This document shows positions 40,328 to 49,250 of a stretch of DNA of 64,000 bases, piece after piece. Numbering within the stretch: position 1 is the first letter of the stretch; every line of letters starts with the position of its first letter. The notes beneath the pieces were generated by a model, which did no database searches, was not told where the DNA came from, and saw nothing but the letters and a program-made list of their open reading frames with translations. The position numbers and the translations under genes were made by a program. This DNA comes from Chloroflexota bacterium (GTDB taxonomy: Bacteria > Chloroflexota > Anaerolineae > Anaerolineales > Villigracilaceae): positions 62,001 through 126,000 of the forward strand of contig JACRMH010000025.1 of NCBI GenBank assembly GCA_016219545.1. The letters run 5' to 3'.

Positions 40328-41032
40328 TTATTCCTCTAAAAAACTATATCCCCCAGGCCACGTCTTGATGAAGTTCTTTTCATTCGTCACTTCTTCCAGT
40401 TTTTTTCGCAGGCGATATATGACATTTTTCAAGAGGATCACATCCCCTTCAGTTCCCCACACAGTTTCAATAATATCTTCAGCCGGGAATGCATAACCAG
40501 GGCGGCTCATTAACAAATGCAAGAGACGAAATTCCAGATTAGTCAGTTTGAACTCAAGTTTATTGGAGCCAACTGCCGAACGATGCGATGGGTCAAGATG
40601 CAGACGACCTGTATGGCGCGGCTTCATCGGCTCGCTCCAACTGCGGCGTGACCATGCAATGATCTTGGCCAAAAAAATGGCGGGGCTAATCGGTTTGATG
40701 ACACACTCGTCCACACCGTTTTGGTAGGACTCGAGGATCTCAGATTCGTTGTTCGATGGCAGGAAAAGCAAAATCGGACTGGCGCTCAATGATCGGAATT
40801 GACGACACAACTCAATGCGCTGTGCATGAGAAGCATTTACATCAATTACGATCAAATCGGGGATCTCTTCGAACGAGCGCTCCATGGCTCGCTGAACAGA
40901 GGATTCAAGAATGGCAACAAGCCCTTTATCACGAATAATATATCCCCAAATAGGTGCGGTCGCATCCTGGTCACAAACAATGAATACACGCGGGGTATTT
41001 TGAGAAGCAGAAGAAGTTTGGAGATTGTTCAT
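40328..41032 (-). CDS. OmpR-type response regulator
   Basis: 234 residues. Receiver-like domain (about 16-130) with Asp in LIVIDVNASHAQ and Lys in ECVIKPISPAIF, then a winged-helix DNA-binding domain (about 140-232; LTNLEFRLLHLLMSRPGY, YRLRKKLEEV). The acidic pocket at the start (VFIVCDQDATAP) is weak but has Asp. The start is ATG 41032: the earlier in-frame ATG at 41092 lies inside a TATAAT (41096-41091), which is probably the promoter. No kinase is adjacent. Confidence 0.85.
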   Translation of the reverse strand: MNNLQTSSASQNTPRVFIVCDQDATAPIWGYIIRDKGLVAILESSVQRAMERSFEEIPDLIVIDVNASHAQRIELCRQFRSLSASPILLFLPSNNESEILESYQNGVDECVIKPISPAIFLAKIIAWSRRSWSEPMKPRHTGRLHLDPSHRSAVGSNKLEFKLTNLEFRLLHLLMSRPGYAFPAEDIIETVWGTEGDVILLKNVIYRLRKKLEEVTNEKNFIKTWPGGYSFLEE

Positions 41033-41266
41033 AAGAGGATTTCGAGCTTGAAATGATTTCCTTTCAATCTTATGGCAGGTTCTAAAGCACATTATACACA
41101 GCGAAGTCGCAAAACGGTCTCAGATTCAAACCTGCATACTACCTATGGGGGATTAGAGAAATAATCAATCCATTTGTATACTATAAGCAATGTAACTAAA
41201 GAAGGCATTACAAAAAAACTATTCCCAACTGTAAAGTTGCCCGCATAAATGGAACAAGGACGTATC

Positions 41267-41587
41267 ATGTGCAAAAGAGTTGTATTTAACGGCATCGAAA
41301 TATCAACTTCAGAAAACGATGTTTCTGCAAAAAGTTTTTTTGATTTTACTGAAACGATCATCAGCCTTCTTGAATCGCACCTCGATGGATCAGACTCAAA
41401 TTTTCATTTGAGCATCAATACTCAATTTTTTACCAACAAGACACCAAAACATAGCATCCAGCTTAATGGGTTAAAGAATCAAAGAACAAAAAGGAAAGTC
41501 GTTAAGATTTTCCAACGAACAGCCGGTATGTTAAACGGATATGCTTCGGGCACTGCGAGGGTTAGTCTCTTAGTTAATGATCGGTGA
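41267..41587 (+). CDS. Small protein of unknown function
   Basis: 106 residues, no family recognised. It is mixed alpha/beta (a strand-like VVFNGIEIST start, helix SFFDFTETIISLLESHL) with a basic middle (KNQRTKRKVVKIFQRTAG). AAGGA lies 9 bases before ATG 41267; an ATG six codons earlier is also open. It is the only gene between the response regulator and the metK riboswitch. Confidence 0.5.
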   Translation: MCKRVVFNGIEISTSENDVSAKSFFDFTETIISLLESHLDGSDSNFHLSINTQFFTNKTPKHSIQLNGLKNQRTKRKVVKIFQRTAGMLNGYASGTARVSLLVNDR

Positions 41588-41779
41588 CCTTCCACAGTTT
41601 TCTTTGCGGAAGCACCCAGGCAAAAGACGTAAAATAAACACTACATACATATTGGGGGAGTGTGATGTGAAAAAAAATTTCCGTTAATACTCAAAAGAGA
41701 ATTGAAAAGTTCGTTTTATTTGACGCACACTATTACCTATGGTATTATGCCATCACAAATCAATAGCCCTAATACGGCG
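41588..41779. other. Intergenic region ahead of the SAM-I riboswitch
   Basis: Contains the metK promoter (41720-41748) and otherwise AT-rich sequence; no gene seen. Confidence 0.6.
41720..41748 (+). promoter_or_regulatory. metK promoter
   Basis: TTGACG (41720-41725), 17-base spacer, TATTAT (41743-41748); the start would fall near 41755, about 25 bases before the riboswitch. Confidence 0.75.
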
Positions 41780-41888
41780 CTCTTATCCAGAGAGGCGGAG
41801 GGAACGGCCCTGCGATGCCTCGACAACCAGTCAGCGAAAGTTGAATATGGTGCCAAATCCGACAGAAAGAATTCTGGGAGATGAGAGG
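41780..41888 (+). ncRNA. SAM-I (S-box) riboswitch controlling metK
   Basis: P1 CTCTTATC (41780-41787) pairs with GATGAGAG (41880-41887). The core has AGAGAGGCGGAGGGAACGGC, CCCTGCGATGCCTC, GACAACCAG and GGTGCCAAATCCGACAGAAA, all matching the S-box consensus. With SAM bound, P1 forms and the terminator at 41908 stops transcription of metK; without it, the 3' P1 strand can take part in antitermination. Confidence 0.93.
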
Positions 41889-41907
41889 GTATAAGTATAT
41901 GTATATG

Positions 41908-41941
41908 TTGCCCTTTCACGCTGAAAGGGCAATTTTATTTT
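41908..41941 (+). terminator. Riboswitch expression-platform terminator
   Basis: Eleven-bp stem (41908-41918 with 41922-41932), 3-base loop, then TTTTATTTT, just before the metK ribosome binding site. Confidence 0.85.
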
Positions 41942-41956
41942 CAAGGAGAAAAAAAA

Positions 41957-43168
41957 ATGAGCAATACTTTTATGTCTTCACCCAGCCTGATGTTCACATC
42001 AGAATCGGTGACAGAAGGTCACCCCGATAAGATGTGCGATCAGATATCGGATGCAGTTTTGGATGCCTGCATCGAACAGGATCCAATGTCCCGCGTTGCT
42101 TGCGAGACTGCCATCAAGACAGGTTTCGTGGCTTTATTAGGCGAGATCACAACGAATGCTTATGTCAACTTCGATGGACTCGTTCGCAAAGTTGTTAATG
42201 AGATCGGTTACGACAGCAGTGATAAAGGCTTTGATGGAAATACCTGCGCAGTTCTTTCAGCCGTTGCCAGCCAGAGCGCGGATATTGCACTGGGCGTCGA
42301 TCACGCTATGGAAGACAAAAGTGGTGAAATGAAAGATGTCGGCATCGAGCATGTCGGCGCTGGTGACCAGGGCATGATGTTCGGCTTTGCGTGCAACGAA
42401 ACGGCGACTCTGATGCCCATGCCAATTTACATGGCGCATAAATTGTCCCGCCGCCTGAGCGAACTCCGCAAAGACGGTACACTCCCCTGGCTTCGCCCCG
42501 ATGGTAAGAGTCAGGTGACTGTGGAATATTCACAAGGCAAGCCCAAGCGCATTGACACTGTTCTTATTTCCACGCAGCACTCGCCTGACATCTCACAATC
42601 CGAGATCATGGAACTCGTCAGCGAACATATCATTTACCCAACTTTGCCTGAGGGCCTGGTTGATAAAAACCTGAAAGTTTTTGTGAATCCCACCGGACGT
42701 TTCGTCATCGGCGGACCTATGGGCGATGCCGGCGTGACCGGTCGTAAGATCATCGTGGATACATACGGTGGTATGGGTCGTCATGGCGGCGGCGCATTCT
42801 CCGGGAAAGACCCCACGAAGGTGGATCGCTCCGCTGCCTATGCCGCGCGCAATGTTGCAAAGAACATTGTCGCCGCTGGTATCGCGGACCGCGTGGAAGT
42901 ACAGGTGGCTTATGCCATCGGTGTGGCCCACCCGCTGTCAGTGAATGTCGAAACGTTCGGTACAGCAAAAATTTCAGATGACAAAATTTCCGCGCTCGTC
43001 AGCGAGTACTTCGACCTGCGCCCAGGCGCGATCATCCGTGACCTGGACTTGCGCCGCCCCATCTATCGCAAGACGGCCGCTTATGGTCACTTCGGCCGCG
43101 ATGATATTGAATTCCCCTGGGAAAAGACAGACAAAGCTGCCGCTCTCAAGAAAGCCGCAGGATTGTAG
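41957..43168 (+). CDS. metK: S-adenosylmethionine synthetase
   Basis: 403 residues. Makes SAM from methionine and ATP. Seen: [75 protein letters not shown] and [25 protein letters not shown] precedes the ATG. Regulated by the SAM-I riboswitch. Confidence 0.98.
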   Translation: MSNTFMSSPSLMFTSESVTEGHPDKMCDQISDAVLDACIEQDPMSRVACETAIKTGFVALLGEITTNAYVNFDGLVRKVVNEIGYDSSDKGFDGNTCAVLSAVASQSADIALGVDHAMEDKSGEMKDVGIEHVGAGDQGMMFGFACNETATLMPMPIYMAHKLSRRLSELRKDGTLPWLRPDGKSQVTVEYSQGKPKRIDTVLISTQHSPDISQSEIMELVSEHIIYPTLPEGLVDKNLKVFVNPTGRFVIGGPMGDAGVTGRKIIVDTYGGMGRHGGGAFSGKDPTKVDRSAAYAARNVAKNIVAAGIADRVEVQVAYAIGVAHPLSVNVETFGTAKISDDKISALVSEYFDLRPGAIIRDLDLRRPIYRKTAAYGHFGRDDIEFPWEKTDKAAALKKAAGL

Positions 43169-43180
43169 ATCAAAGATAAC

Positions 43181-43212
43181 AAAAAAGAGTCTCCTCACGG
43201 AGATTCTTTTTT
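43181..43212 (+). terminator. metK terminator
   Basis: Fourteen-bp stem (43181-43194 with 43199-43212, one G-U pair), loop TCAC, with A6 and T6 ends, so bidirectional. Confidence 0.85.
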
Positions 43213-43289
43213 GTTTACAATGAAGCCGAAACTACTTATACTCGCGCGTGTTGTGTTTCAAATAACCCATCTCAGTTTGCGGAGGAAAA

Positions 43290-44654
43290 ATGTCAACAGA
43301 TAAACCGCTTGTGAACGATAGAAAAGAGATCTTTGGCTGGTCAATGTATGACTGGGCCAACTCGGCCTTTAGCACAACGGTCGGAACCGTATTCCTTGGA
43401 CCTTATGTCGCATCTCTGGCGCGCACCGCGGCCGAAGCGGCTGGGACTGCAACCGTTCCATTTTTTGGAATTCCTGTGGCCCCGGATTCATTCCTCCCGT
43501 ACTGCATTTCATTTTCCGTAGGGATGCAGGTTTTGTTCCTCCCCATCTTAGGAGCGATTGCTGACTACTCCCACCTGCGAAAACGCATGATGCAGACCTT
43601 CGCCACCATCGGCGCACTGGCAACCATCTTGATGTTCCTCGTCACCGACGGATTATGGTGGCTGGGTGGCGTGCTCTTCATAATAGCAAACTTGGCTTTC
43701 GGGGCTGCAATGGTTTTCTACAATTCCTACCTGCCCGATATTGCCAGTGAAGATGAACGAGACCGTGTCTCTTCTTATGGTTGGGCAATGGGGTACATGG
43801 GCGGCGGCATTTTACTCGCCCTCAACCTGGCGTTCTACACATTCAGCGAGGACTTGGGCGTGCCCGGCGATTTGGCTGTCCGCATCAACCTTGCTTCTGC
43901 CGGTGTCTGGTGGCTCGGATTCTCCTTCCTCACTTGGAATCGACTACGCCCGCGTCACGCGGCGCGTCAACTCCCCGCCAACGAAACATATGTCAGCATT
44001 GGTTTCAAACAACTCCGCAAGACCTTTAGCGAAGTAAAGCATTTCCCTGAAACACTGAAATTCCTGCTGGCATACTTCTTATACAATGACGGCATCCAGA
44101 CTGTGATCGCGGTCGCTTCGACATTCGCCGCCGCGCCTCTGATCCAGGGTGGGCTGGAACTTGAACAACAGACATTGATCGCCGTTATTTTGATGATCCA
44201 ATTTGTAGCCTTCTTTGGTGCCTTGTTCTGGGGCAAACTGGCAGGTTGGATCGGAGCGAAGCAATCGGTGGTTGTCAGCTTGGTTATTTGGTCGGCTGTG
44301 GTGATCTACGCGTACGGCGGATTAAAAGGCGAAAGTGCAACGGCGCAATTTTTTGTGCTTGGCATTTTCATCGCCCTCGTTATGGGCGGATCGCAGGCCA
44401 TCAGCCGCAGCCTTTTCGCCCAAATGGTTCCAAATGGCAAAGAGGCCGAATTCTTCTCCTTCTATGAGATCAGCGAACGCGGCACTTCATGGATCGGACC
44501 GTTGGTATTCGGACTTGCGAATCAAATATTTGGCAATCTGCGTTATGCCATCCTTTCATTGATCTTCTTCTTCATCGCCGGATTGATCCTGCTTCCCTTT
44601 GTGAATGTAGGCAAGGCTATTACCGATGCGAAGAAGTATGATGGGAATCAGTGA
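43290..44654 (+). CDS. MFS transporter, UMF1/Atg22-like
   Basis: 454 residues, about 12 membrane helices. The start GWSMYDWANSAFSTTVGTVF is the mark of the UMF1 group related to fungal Atg22 vacuolar effluxers. Possibly an amino-acid effluxer; substrate unknown. GGAGG precedes the ATG. A terminator separates it from metK and a bidirectional one follows. Confidence 0.85.
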   Translation: MSTDKPLVNDRKEIFGWSMYDWANSAFSTTVGTVFLGPYVASLARTAAEAAGTATVPFFGIPVAPDSFLPYCISFSVGMQVLFLPILGAIADYSHLRKRMMQTFATIGALATILMFLVTDGLWWLGGVLFIIANLAFGAAMVFYNSYLPDIASEDERDRVSSYGWAMGYMGGGILLALNLAFYTFSEDLGVPGDLAVRINLASAGVWWLGFSFLTWNRLRPRHAARQLPANETYVSIGFKQLRKTFSEVKHFPETLKFLLAYFLYNDGIQTVIAVASTFAAAPLIQGGLELEQQTLIAVILMIQFVAFFGALFWGKLAGWIGAKQSVVVSLVIWSAVVIYAYGGLKGESATAQFFVLGIFIALVMGGSQAISRSLFAQMVPNGKEAEFFSFYEISERGTSWIGPLVFGLANQIFGNLRYAILSLIFFFIAGLILLPFVNVGKAITDAKKYDGNQ

Positions 44655-44693
44655 GAAGTGATAAGTGATCAGTAAAAAATATCAGTGATAAGT

Positions 44694-44730
44694 AAAAGTG
44701 ACTCGGAGAACATTTGCCGAGTCACTTTTT
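44694..44730. terminator. Bidirectional terminator
   Basis: Perfect 13-bp stem (44694-44706 with 44717-44729) and T-run. Preceded by GTGATAAGTGATCAGT-like repeats (44651-44690). Confidence 0.85.
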
Positions 44731-44732
44731 GT

Positions 44733-45830
44733 TTAATGTTTGTGTTTCTTTTTGAAGACGAGCAATGGCGGCATTTTGAATTTCGGCGCGAGGTCACTGG
44801 ACCAGGGCGCGGGTGGTGCCATGACCAGGGTACAAAGCACCAGCAAGACCCGGTCATAATTCACACGCCAGCCGGCAAAATCCTTCCATGCCTGTTCGCG
44901 GTCAGGTTTGATTGGGACTCCTGCATCAGACAACTTGCTTAGCAGATCGTCAAACTCCTCCCGTTTAATGCTGATCGGCGTTTCGGGGTAATGCGGGTTA
45001 TCGGGATGAGGTATGTCGAAGTAGTCAGTGATGGAATGCAAGGCCAGAAACCCGGCGCGGATGCATAATGCCGCAGACATCTCATTGGGAATATCTATTG
45101 AAGAAAGCGTGATCGAAGCTGTATCGAGAACCGCGCCTGCGGCGATGATCCATGAATTATCTGGTTTCGGCGAGCGGAAGAAAACCAGCGCGGGCAAAGT
45201 GGTATGACTCTCCTCCACATCGGCGAACCAAACCTCCCAGGTCTTCCAGTATTCGCCAAGTTTATCCAGTCCATGAATTCGATGGAAGCGCGACAGCATA
45301 TCAAATGGATTCGGCGGATTGCCTGCGCGCACTTCGAGCATGTTTACCGCCTGCTCCCGCCGTGAAAAAGCGGCATACATCGTTGGCAGATAAGCCATGA
45401 GCAATGCCACCAGAATAAGCCCGATCAATGCTTCAGAAAAAACAAGAATATTCACAAATAGATTTTCAGAAGAGGCAAAACCAAGTGTGAGTAAAGATGA
45501 CCCGCTGAAGCGAAAATCTACAAAGGCATCTCCCACGCCCAGCGACCAATACATCATGGCATATCCGAACATGATTAACACATACCAGGCCGGGACAAGC
45601 ATGATCAAACTGACCGGTGAATAATATGCCATGATGGCGTCACGCTGCTCATATGTGCGTGTAAAACGCAGGAAGAATTCAAACATGCGCCGCATCGAAC
45701 CAAAGATGACCCGGTTTAATTGACTGCGAGCGGCGCGCGGCAGAACAAAAGTTGACAACGCCGAGAAGATCGTCATGATAACAAGAGCAAGTCCAATAAT
45801 GAACACTAGTATATGCACAGGAATATCCAT
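44733..45830 (-). CDS. Membrane protein with a potassium-channel-like pore segment
   Basis: 365 residues of unknown function. Helices at about 5-28, 70-98 and 121-150. Between the second and third lies SGSSLLTLGFASSENL, which looks like a pore helix and filter (compare TVGYGD) of a two-helix channel, with the Tyr-Gly replaced by Phe-Ala. The C-terminal 200 residues are soluble, with GLDKLGEYWKTWEVWFADVE and an ALHSITDYFDIPHPDNPHYP section. A soluble sensory domain on a channel is possible; weak inference. Confidence 0.55.
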   Translation of the reverse strand: MDIPVHILVFIIGLALVIMTIFSALSTFVLPRAARSQLNRVIFGSMRRMFEFFLRFTRTYEQRDAIMAYYSPVSLIMLVPAWYVLIMFGYAMMYWSLGVGDAFVDFRFSGSSLLTLGFASSENLFVNILVFSEALIGLILVALLMAYLPTMYAAFSRREQAVNMLEVRAGNPPNPFDMLSRFHRIHGLDKLGEYWKTWEVWFADVEESHTTLPALVFFRSPKPDNSWIIAAGAVLDTASITLSSIDIPNEMSAALCIRAGFLALHSITDYFDIPHPDNPHYPETPISIKREEFDDLLSKLSDAGVPIKPDREQAWKDFAGWRVNYDRVLLVLCTLVMAPPAPWSSDLAPKFKMPPLLVFKKKHKH

Positions 45831-45856
45831 AAAATAAAAAAAGAATGACTATCTAA

Positions 45857-45886
45857 AACACCGCCCGTTTTTCAACAGGCGGTGTT
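45857..45886. terminator. Terminator after the selenoprotein gene
   Basis: Nine-bp stem (45857-45865 with 45878-45886) and a 12-base loop, next to the stop at 45889; TTTT on the minus strand. Confidence 0.7.
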
Positions 45887-45888
45887 CC

Positions 45889-46398
45889 TTACTGAAGGTA
45901 TTGGGCAAATGTATCTCTAAGGTCGCCATCCGAGACAAAACCGACAAATTTTTTCAAAACATTTCCGTCAGCATCCAACAAGTAAAGTTCAGGCTGATAG
46001 GCAAAGCCAAGTACTCGCTGGAATTCAAAAGTATTGGGGTCGTCCGCATCAAGAAATGAAAACTTGACCTTGCCGTAATACTCCGCTTCAAGCCCATGAA
46101 CCATGAGCGCCATTGCGCGGCAGGTACTTCAGGTAAAGCGGAAAAATTCCACCAGTTGTAATTGTCCCGACGCCAGGCTGACCGTGGTTGGATCGGTGGC
46201 CTCAAGATCGGGACCGCGCGAAGTAGCCACGGCAATAACTGTCGGCGGTTCATCCGTGACTTGGGGCTGGGTGGCAATTTCAGGAAGTTGAGTGACCGTT
46301 GTTGGAGCCAGTGTGGGAAGCTGAGTCGCTTGCGGGGCGCAGGATGCCAATAAAACAGCGACCAAGCCAATCGTTAAGAAAACGAAGCGAGGTTTCAT
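45889..46398 (-). CDS. Thioredoxin-like lipoprotein, selenoprotein (Sec at UGA 46131-46129)
   Basis: 169 residues if UGA is read as Sec. Signal peptide with lipobox LLASC (Cys about 20), Thr/Pro-rich linker, then a thioredoxin fold: LVEFFRFT-Sec-STCRAMALMV, i.e. UxxC in place of CxxC at residues 90-93, with the cis-Pro loop YQPELYLLD. Without readthrough the protein would end at residue 89 before the fold. The frame continues cleanly for 79 codons on the other side. A hairpin with a GUU loop, 27 bases past the UGA, fits a bacterial SECIS. selB lies at 58059. Role: probably a redox enzyme outside the membrane. Sequencing error or a decayed gene is the alternative. AAGGAG precedes the ATG. Confidence 0.82.
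46092..46108 (-). promoter_or_regulatory. Putative bacterial SECIS hairpin
   Basis: Minus strand, inside the coding sequence: GCTCATG (46108-46102) pairs with CATGGGC (46098-46092), one G-U pair, with loop GTT (46101-46099). The first loop base G is 28 nt after the UGA. Known bacterial SECIS features (G at the loop start, short upper stem, 16-37 nt spacing) are met. Confidence 0.7.
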
Positions 46399-46431
46399 GT
46401 CATCTCCTTGTTACAGACGAGACAGGGTCAA

Positions 46432-46460
46432 TTGAAAATATCTTACTCCTGCGCTATACT
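46432..46460 (+). promoter_or_regulatory. rocA promoter
   Basis: TTGAAA (46432-46437), 17-base spacer, TATACT (46455-46460). Leader about 85 nt. Confidence 0.7.
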
Positions 46461-46551
46461 CGCACTGGAAGGTCCATCCTTCTAAAATTTACATCAACCA
46501 CTCGCACACTCGCAGCTATTTGACTTTCAAACTAGATCCGGAGGCTTAACT

Positions 46552-48126
46552 ATGTCAAACTTCAAACTCACTTACGCAACCATGTTCAACCCGCCCGAAG
46601 AACTTCACACGGGTTTCGACAAGGCTGTGGAAAAACTCAAGAAAAATATGGGAAAAGAATATGGCATGTTGATCAACGGCAAGGAAGTTTTAGCCGATGA
46701 AAAATTCAATGACCATTCTCCCGTCAACACAGACTGGGTGTTGGCGAAGATGCAAAAAGGTAACGCCAAACACGCACAGGAGGCTTTATCCGCCGCGCGC
46801 AAGGCCTTCCCCATGTGGAGTCACACTCCCTGGCAGAAGCGCGTGGAACTGCTCCGCAAGGCCGCGTCTCTTATTGAAGAGCGCATCTTTGACCTGGGCG
46901 CGGCCATGGCGTTGGAAGTCGGCAAGAACCGCATGGAGTCTTTGGGCGATGTGCAGGAGACAGCCGACCTTATTTATTATTCCTGCTATCAAATGGAAAA
47001 GAACAACGGCTATGTTGTTGAGATGGGCAAGGACCCGCTCGTCGGCTACGATGCAACGAATGTCTCCGTGCTTCGTCCTTACGGCGTATGGCTCGTTGTT
47101 TCTCCGTTCAACTTCCCGCATGCGCTCACCGGCGGACCTTCAGGAGCGGCTCTCGTGGCTGGCAACACCCTCGTGATCAAACCAGCTACCGACACAGCCT
47201 GGATCGTCCGCCTGCTGGTGGATTGCTTCCGCGATGCAGGCATCCCCGATGGCGTGGTGAATTTTGTGACTGGTCCCGGCTCCACATTGGGACAGGCGCT
47301 TGTGGATAGTTCTGAAGTAGATGGCTTGACATTCACCGGTTCATTCGATGTGGGCATGAAAATGTTCCAGGATTTCGGCAAACGCAATTATGTGCGCCCC
47401 ACCATTTTGGAACTTGGCGGAAAGAATCCTGTTGTTGTTTCAAAGAACGCGGACTTGGAACGCGCCGCCATCGGGATCATCCGCTCGGCCTTTGGCCTGC
47501 AGGGACAGAAATGCTCGGCCGCTTCACGCGTGATCGTAGAGGATTCTGTCTACGATGAATTGGTCAGCCGTTTGAAAGACGCCGCTGAAAAATTAGTCAT
47601 CGGCGACCCAACAGAGCGCACCACCTATAACGGACCTGTTATCAATAAATCATCCTACAATGATTTCAAGAACTTCTGCGAAGAGATCAATCAAGGCGGC
47701 GGCAAATTCCTTGTCGGCGGCAATGTCAAGACAGGCGGCATGTTCGATAAAGGCTACTTCTGCGAAAGCACCTTCGTGGTTGACCTACCCTTCTCCCATC
47801 GCTTGTGGAAGCATGAAATGTTCCTGCCCATCACCACCATTGGCAAAGTGAAGAGCATGGACGAAGCCATGAAGATCGCCAATGATGTCAACTATGGACT
47901 CACCGCCGGCTTCTATGGCTCTCCCGCAGAAACCGACTGGTTCTTCGATCACATCGAAGCAGGCGTAACCTATGCGAACCGTCCGCAAGGCGCAACCACA
48001 GGCGCGTGGCCTGGCTTCCAACCCTTCGGCGGATGGAAAGGTTCCGGCTCCAGCGGCAAGAATGCAGGCGGACATTATTATCTGCCACTATACATGCACG
48101 AACAGATTCGCACACTCGTAAAGTAG
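46552..48126 (+). CDS. rocA: 1-pyrroline-5-carboxylate / L-glutamate gamma-semialdehyde dehydrogenase
   Basis: 524 residues, aldehyde dehydrogenase of the P5CDH group. Oxidises glutamate semialdehyde to glutamate with NAD. Seen: VVSPFNFPHALTGGPSGAAL, VTGPGSTLGQAL, LTFTGSFDVGMKM, ILELGGKNPVVV with the general-base Glu, and catalytic Cys in GLQGQKCSAASR. The C-terminus NRPQGATTGAWPGFQPFGGW and GSGSSGKNAGG fit P5CDH. GGAGG precedes the ATG. Works with rocD (33163) in ornithine breakdown. Confidence 0.93.
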   Translation: MSNFKLTYATMFNPPEELHTGFDKAVEKLKKNMGKEYGMLINGKEVLADEKFNDHSPVNTDWVLAKMQKGNAKHAQEALSAARKAFPMWSHTPWQKRVELLRKAASLIEERIFDLGAAMALEVGKNRMESLGDVQETADLIYYSCYQMEKNNGYVVEMGKDPLVGYDATNVSVLRPYGVWLVVSPFNFPHALTGGPSGAALVAGNTLVIKPATDTAWIVRLLVDCFRDAGIPDGVVNFVTGPGSTLGQALVDSSEVDGLTFTGSFDVGMKMFQDFGKRNYVRPTILELGGKNPVVVSKNADLERAAIGIIRSAFGLQGQKCSAASRVIVEDSVYDELVSRLKDAAEKLVIGDPTERTTYNGPVINKSSYNDFKNFCEEINQGGGKFLVGGNVKTGGMFDKGYFCESTFVVDLPFSHRLWKHEMFLPITTIGKVKSMDEAMKIANDVNYGLTAGFYGSPAETDWFFDHIEAGVTYANRPQGATTGAWPGFQPFGGWKGSGSSGKNAGGHYYLPLYMHEQIRTLVK

Positions 48127-48133
48127 CAACAAC

Positions 48134-48172
48134 AGCCCCTTCCTTGTCTGAGGAAGGGGCTAATTTTATTTT
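48134..48172 (+). terminator. rocA terminator
   Basis: Ten-bp stem (48134-48143 with 48152-48161), 8-base loop, then TTTTATTTTT. Confidence 0.85.
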
Positions 48173-48187
48173 TATAGAGGATATTCT

Positions 48188-48946
48188 ATGCCTTGGAATC
48201 CAGAGCAATATCATAAATTTCAGTCCCAGCGGTCCGCGCCTTTTTATGATCTATTAAAATTGGTGGAAGTTCGCCCCGATCTCAAAGTCATTGACCTGGG
48301 CTGCGGCACAGGTGAATTGACTCGCGTTCTTGCAGACACTCTTCCAAACAGTGATGTGACTGGTTTGGATTCATCCCCGCAGATGCTGGAAAAAGCAGCC
48401 GCTCATCAAGGTAAAAATTTAAATTTCAAACTAGGCAATCAAGCCGCGCTGACAGGGTCTTGGGATTTAATATTCAGCAACGCCGCGTTGCAATGGAGCG
48501 AAGATCACGAGGCGTTACTTCAACATTTATTTTCAAAATTAAATTCGGGCGGACAGCTCTGCGTGCAAGTCCCTTCAAACCACAACCACATATCCCATTT
48601 GCTGATCCGCGAAACGGCGAAGGAAGAACCGTATTACTCGATCCTGAAAGGCTACGAACGCATCGCGCCAGTTTTATCCATTGATGAATATACAAGGATA
48701 TTATTTGAACAAGGCGCCGAAGACATTATCGTCTTTGAAAAGGTATATCCCCATATTCTGGAAAACTCAGACGCGATCATTGAATGGATATCGGGCACGG
48801 CACTTGTGCCGTATTTTGAAAGACTTGGCGAACATAAAAACGATTTCCTTGAAGTTCTAAGCACGAAAATGAAAAAAGCATTGCCCGAAAGTCCGATCCT
48901 TTATCCATTCCGCCGCACGTTGTTCTCGGCAAAAAAGTCCGCATAA
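48188..48946 (+). CDS. SAM-dependent methyltransferase, Tam-like
   Basis: 252 residues, class I methyltransferase. SAM motif I VIDLGCGTGELT (about 36-47), motif II VTGLDSSPQML, and LIFSNAALQWSEDH. The WNPEQYHKF start and overall pattern match trans-aconitate 2-methyltransferase. Substrate not provable from sequence. Confidence 0.8.
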   Translation: MPWNPEQYHKFQSQRSAPFYDLLKLVEVRPDLKVIDLGCGTGELTRVLADTLPNSDVTGLDSSPQMLEKAAAHQGKNLNFKLGNQAALTGSWDLIFSNAALQWSEDHEALLQHLFSKLNSGGQLCVQVPSNHNHISHLLIRETAKEEPYYSILKGYERIAPVLSIDEYTRILFEQGAEDIIVFEKVYPHILENSDAIIEWISGTALVPYFERLGEHKNDFLEVLSTKMKKALPESPILYPFRRTLFSAKKSA

Positions 48947-48967
48947 ATCCTGCGGTAAAATAAACCC

Positions 48968-49249
48968 ATGCACAGCGACGAACCTTTCAGCGTTCGAGTG
49001 GGAACATTCTTTATGGTGATCGGAGTAGGGGTATTAATCATCTTTGTTGCATCCGACCTCGCCGACAAAGTGGATTTTGATTACTTCTTTTTAGCCCTCT
49101 TATTGCTGGGAGTCGGCTGGAACTTTCGGCGTAAGAAGGCGCCCCCGCCATCAGCAGGTCGTTTTTCTTATATCAACAGAACGCGCGATAATTACAGAAA
49201 GCAACAAGCAGATAAATTAAAAGCAAAACAGGATGCAAAGAAAAAATAA
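48968..49249 (+). CDS. Small membrane protein, unknown
   Basis: 93 residues, no family recognised. Two membrane helices (about 12-31 and 40-57) and a basic tail (NRTRDNYRKQQADKLKAKQD). TAAAAT (48956-48961) ends 6 bases before the ATG (leaderless). It directly precedes the CoA-transferase operon. Confidence 0.65.
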   Translation: MHSDEPFSVRVGTFFMVIGVGVLIIFVASDLADKVDFDYFFLALLLLGVGWNFRRKKAPPPSAGRFSYINRTRDNYRKQQADKLKAKQDAKKK

Positions 49250-49250
49250 C

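Noticed and set aside
41033..41092. Earlier start for the response regulator
   Set aside because: ATG 41092 is part of a TATAAT -10 box, so it would not be transcribed.
46129..46131. TGA as a nonsense mutation making a pseudogene
   Set aside because: The stop falls exactly at the first redox Cys, the frame is clean on both sides, a SECIS-like hairpin follows and selB is present; Sec is the simpler reading, though a read error is not excluded.
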